This document shows, in pieces, positions 14,535 to 16,073 of a stretch of 16,073 bases of DNA. Source of the stretch: Ga0074130 sp035565355. GTDB taxonomy: Bacteria > Pseudomonadota > Gammaproteobacteria > Burkholderiales > Rhodocyclaceae. The number at the start of each line of letters is the position of its first letter. The first letter of the stretch is position 1. The position numbers and the translations under genes are program-made. Below the pieces are notes generated by a model. That model saw only the letters and a program-made list of their open reading frames with translations, had not been told where the DNA came from and did no database searches. The DNA lies in the NCBI GenBank assembly GCA_035565355.1, contig DATMSM010000041.1:1-16073 (forward strand), in the 5' to 3' direction.

Positions 14535-14600
14535 GCTAAGCAGATTTCATTTAAATCAAGGGTTTGTGTGTTTCTGAGGGCTGCGTAAGCTTTTCAAAAT

Positions 14601-14616
14601 GTCGCAGCATCGCGAC
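14601..14616. repeat. Inverted repeat GTCGC-N6-GCGAC
   Basis: A perfect 5-bp inverted repeat centred about 100 nt upstream of the predicted sigma-54 start. It could be an activator site. It lies between the IHF-like site and the promoter. Confidence 0.35.
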
Positions 14617-14636
14617 GGCGCGCTGGTGGTCTCGTC

Positions 14637-14649
14637 TAAGTCATTGATT
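14637..14649 (-). promoter_or_regulatory. IHF-like binding site
   Basis: On the minus strand AATCAATGACTTA matches the IHF consensus WATCAA-N4-TTR exactly. It is preceded on that strand by an A/T tract (about 14650-14662), as at many strong IHF sites. It lies about 135 nt upstream of the predicted sigma-54 start, where DNA bending would bring an enhancer-bound activator to the promoter. Confidence 0.55.
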
Positions 14650-14663
14650 TTTATTTTTATTAA

Positions 14664-14683
14664 CTGTCGTTGTGCGGAGACAG
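14664..14683. repeat. Inverted repeat CTGTC-N10-GACAG
   Basis: Perfect 5-bp arms separated by one helical turn of spacer, about 165 nt upstream of the predicted sigma-54 start and beyond the IHF-like site. It is the most plausible enhancer position, but short arms can arise by chance. Confidence 0.35.
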
Positions 14684-14700
14684 CCGCGGTGGAGCCGCCA

Positions 14701-14717
14701 CTGGCAGTCTTCGCCAG
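14701..14717. repeat. Inverted repeat CTGGC-N7-GCCAG
   Basis: Perfect 5-bp arms, about 200 nt upstream of the predicted sigma-54 start and about 90 nt before the groES promoter. Role unknown. Confidence 0.3.
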
Positions 14718-14805
14718 AAGCGCTTGAGCGAGTCGGGAGCAGGCATCCGGGAGGGAAACTAGGAGCCGCTGTCTGTGTGTTGGCCGCTTCATTTCTACCG
14801 CCCTC

Positions 14806-14834
14806 TTGAAAAAGAACAGGTCAGCCTCTACCAT
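14806..14834 (+). promoter_or_regulatory. groESL promoter
   Basis: TTGAAA (14806-14811), a 17-nt spacer and TACCAT (14829-14834) give a good sigma-70-type promoter. The -10 abuts and overlaps the CIRCE operator by one base. The -35 (CTTGAAA) and -10 (CTACCATTA) also resemble sigma-32 elements, but the spacer is longer than usual for sigma-32. Transcription would start near 14841, leaving a leader of about 120 nt. Confidence 0.7.
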
Positions 14835-14860
14835 TAGCACTCGTCGGTGGCGAGTGCTAG
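14834..14860. promoter_or_regulatory. CIRCE operator for HrcA repressor
   Basis: TTAGCACTC (14834-14842), nine bases, then GAGTGCTAG (14852-14860). This is the conserved heat-shock operator TTAGCACTC-N9-GAGTGCTAA with one change at the last base. It covers the predicted transcription start of groESL, so HrcA bound here would block transcription until heat shock inactivates it. hrcA is not in the window. Confidence 0.95.
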
Positions 14861-14900
14861 TAACCGGTCTGTAATGATGTCGGCGCAGGCTTGTCACCAC

Positions 14901-14960
14901 GCAGCTTTTGTAGTGCTTCAGGCGCTTTTCGCCATTTTGTAAACAATATCAAGGAGTTGC
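14901..14960 (+). promoter_or_regulatory. Possible fourU-type RNA thermometer in groES leader
   Basis: GCAGCUUUU (14901-14909) can pair without interruption with AGGAGUUGC (14952-14960), which contains the groES ribosome binding site. There are nine pairs, three of them G-U; the UUUU faces AGGA, as in fourU thermometers. A smaller hairpin, GGCG-N5-CGCC (14921-14933), lies in the loop. The helix would hide the ribosome binding site at low temperature. The pairing is seen in the sequence; the function is inferred. Confidence 0.45.
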
Positions 14961-14963
14961 TTT

Positions 14964-15254
14964 ATGAAGATTCGTCCTTTGAACGACCGCGTGATCGTCA
15001 AACGCCTGGAAGAGGAACTGAAGACGGCCTCCGGCATCGTGCTGCCCGACTCTGCCGCTGAAAAGCCTGACCAGGGCACGATCATCGCTGCCGGCACCGG
15101 CAAGATCCTCGAAGACGGCAAGGTCCGTCCGATGGCTGTCAAGGTCGGCGACCGCGTCCTGTTCGGCAAGTATGCCGGCCAGCCGGTCAAGCTCGATGGC
15201 GAAGAACTGCTCGTCATGCGCGAAGAAGACATCGTCGGCGTGGTTGAAGCCTAA
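14964..15254 (+). CDS. groES: Co-chaperonin GroES
   Basis: GroES is the heptameric lid of the GroEL folding chamber in the cytoplasm. The 96-residue protein has the standard length and sequence: MKIRPLNDRVIVKRLEEE at the start, the mobile loop (about 16-35, with TASGIVLPDSA) that contacts GroEL, the GTIIAAGTGK and VKVGDRVLFGKYAG strands, and the EEDIVGVVE end. AAGGAG (14951-14956) is placed seven bases before the ATG and is part of the possible thermometer helix. It is followed by groEL in the same direction after 93 nt. Confidence 0.99.
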   Translation: MKIRPLNDRVIVKRLEEELKTASGIVLPDSAAEKPDQGTIIAAGTGKILEDGKVRPMAVKVGDRVLFGKYAGQPVKLDGEELLVMREEDIVGVVEA

Positions 15255-15270
15255 TCAATGCTTTTCCCCG

Positions 15271-15293
15271 ACCCCTTTTCCTCGAAAAGGGGT
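15271..15293 (+). other. Stem-loop between groES and groEL (10-bp stem)
   Basis: ACCCCTTTTC (15271-15280) and GAAAAGGGGT (15284-15293) form a perfect 10-bp stem with a 3-nt loop, starting 17 nt after the groES stop. No T-run follows, so it is not a standard terminator. An mRNA-stabilising, processing or partial attenuation role is more likely. Confidence 0.75.
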
Positions 15294-15304
15294 GATGTTG
15301 GTGC

Positions 15305-15321
15305 GCCGCGCTGAGCGCGGC
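15305..15321 (+). other. Second stem-loop before groEL (7-bp stem)
   Basis: GCCGCGC (15305-15311) and GCGCGGC (15315-15321) form a perfect GC stem with a 3-nt loop, 14 nt before the groEL ribosome binding site AAGGAG (15335-15340). Together with the preceding stem-loop it gives a structured spacer between the two genes. Confidence 0.65.
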
Positions 15322-15347
15322 TCCAAAAAGATTCAAGGAGATTAAAC

Positions 15348-16073
15348 ATGGCAGCAAAGCAAGTTCTGTTTTCCGATGAAGCCCGTTCGAAGATTGTTAA
15401 CGGCGTCAACATCCTGGCCAATGCGGTCAAGGTGACCCTCGGCCCCAAGGGCCGCAACGTTGTGCTGGAGCGCTCCTACGGCGCCCCGACCGTGACCAAG
15501 GACGGCGTTTCCGTCGCCAAGGAAATCGAACTCAAGGACAAGTTCGAGAACATGGGCGCACAACTGGTCAAGGAAGTTGCTTCCAAGACCAACGACAACG
15601 CCGGTGACGGCACCACCACCGCCACCGTCCTGGCACAGGCCATCGTGCGCGAAGGCTTCAAGTACGTTGCCGCTGGTTTCAACCCGACCGACCTGAAGCG
15701 CGGCATCGACAAGGCCGTCGCCGCCATCGTCGCCGAAATCCAGAAGAGCGCGCAGAAGACCACCACCTCCAAGGAAATCGCCCAAGTCGGTTCGATCTCC
15801 GCCAACTCCGACGCTGACGTTGGCGAAATCATCGCCAAGGCCATGGACAAGGTCGGCAAGGAAGGCGTGATCACCGTTGAAGAAGGCAAGTCGCTGGACA
15901 ACGAGCTGGACATTGTCGAAGGCATGCAATTCGACCGCGGCTACCTGTCGCCTTACTTCATCAACAACCCGGAAAAGCAGATCGCTGCCCTGGACAACCC
16001 CTTTGTGCTGCTGTTCGACAAGAAGATCTCGAACATCCGCGACCTGCTGCCCGTGCTGGAGCAAGTCGCCAAG
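15348..16073 (+). CDS. groEL: Chaperonin GroEL, N-terminal part (3' end outside window)
   Basis: GroEL is the 14-subunit ATP-dependent folding chamber that works with GroES. The frame is open to the last base of the window, giving 242 residues of a protein usually about 545 long. It begins MAAKQVLFSDEARSKIVNGV and has the ATP-binding VTLGPKGRNVVLE segment, the TVTKDGVSVAKEIEL loop and the catalytic GDGTTTATVLAQAI region. The apical domain begins at about residue 190 with VEGMQFDRGYLSPYFINN. The start is preceded by AAGGAG. This looks like the housekeeping copy, to judge by its partner groES and CIRCE operator. Confidence 0.99.
   Translation, partial: MAAKQVLFSDEARSKIVNGVNILANAVKVTLGPKGRNVVLERSYGAPTVTKDGVSVAKEIELKDKFENMGAQLVKEVASKTNDNAGDGTTTATVLAQAIVREGFKYVAAGFNPTDLKRGIDKAVAAIVAEIQKSAQKTTTSKEIAQVGSISANSDADVGEIIAKAMDKVGKEGVITVEEGKSLDNELDIVEGMQFDRGYLSPYFINNPEKQIAALDNPFVLLFDKKISNIRDLLPVLEQVAK

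Noticed and set aside
14805..14834. Classical sigma-32 promoter for groESL
   Set aside because: CTTGAAA and CTACCATTA resemble sigma-32 elements but the spacer is longer than usual; recorded as sigma-70-like, with dual use left open.
14556..14900. Minus-strand 114-codon open frame in the spacer before groES
   Set aside because: It runs across the groESL promoter, CIRCE operator and leader, has no recognisable domain, and the sequence is better explained by regulatory elements.
1..16073. CRISPR array, insertion sequence, prophage, toxin-antitoxin or defence island
   Set aside because: No direct-repeat array, transposase, integrase, terminal repeats or paired toxin-antitoxin frames were seen; gene content is core metabolism and housekeeping.

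Overview
The window (about 60% GC by eye) looks like core chromosome of a flagellated, ubiquinone-using betaproteobacterium, possibly Rhodocyclales or Nitrosomonadales. The clues are ubiC/ubiA/ubiD clustered with recG, fliW, divergent metE/metR, and a groESL operon with a CIRCE operator. The taxonomic call is inference. I see no rRNA, tRNA, insertion sequence, phage gene, CRISPR array or defence island.

Layout. (1) Positions 1-7299, plus strand: one tightly packed run of eight genes: the 3' end of a SPOR-domain gene, fliW, ridA, recG, ubiC, ubiA, a CHASE3-GGDEF diguanylate cyclase gene, and ubiD. The last five are linked by overlaps of 4, 11, 4 and 4 nt. The run ends in a terminator hairpin (7317-7344) that works in both directions and is shared with convergent metE. 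(2) 7361-10747: metE (minus) and metR (plus) diverge from a short AT-rich spacer holding a perfect MetR-type palindrome. (3) 10744-12704, minus strand: a small TonB-like gene translationally coupled to dacB (PBP4); dacB converges on metR and the two stop codons share CTAG. (4) 12803-13930, plus strand: a secreted ankyrin-repeat protein with a duplicated C-terminal helical motif. (5) 13941-14468, minus strand: a 96-residue stand-alone LuxR-type DNA-binding protein and a possible 62-residue protein upstream of it, apparently driven by a sigma-54 promoter with an IHF-like site and inverted repeats behind it. (6) 14806-16073, plus strand: groES and the 5' part of groEL, with promoter, CIRCE operator, a leader that can pair with the groES ribosome binding site, and two hairpins between the genes.

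How the genes work together. UbiC makes 4-hydroxybenzoate from chorismate, UbiA prenylates it and UbiD decarboxylates the product, so the early ubiquinone steps sit together. A diguanylate cyclase is inserted among them, translationally linked on both sides. MetR probably controls metE and itself. The groE genes appear to be controlled by HrcA and possibly by a temperature-sensitive leader.

No wholly new multi-gene system is evident. The observations most worth following up are the sigma-54/IHF arrangement in front of the tiny LuxR-type gene, the possible fourU-type thermometer in the groES leader, the cyclase inside the ubi operon, the His/Cys-rich insert in MetE, and the repeat-bearing tail of the ankyrin protein.
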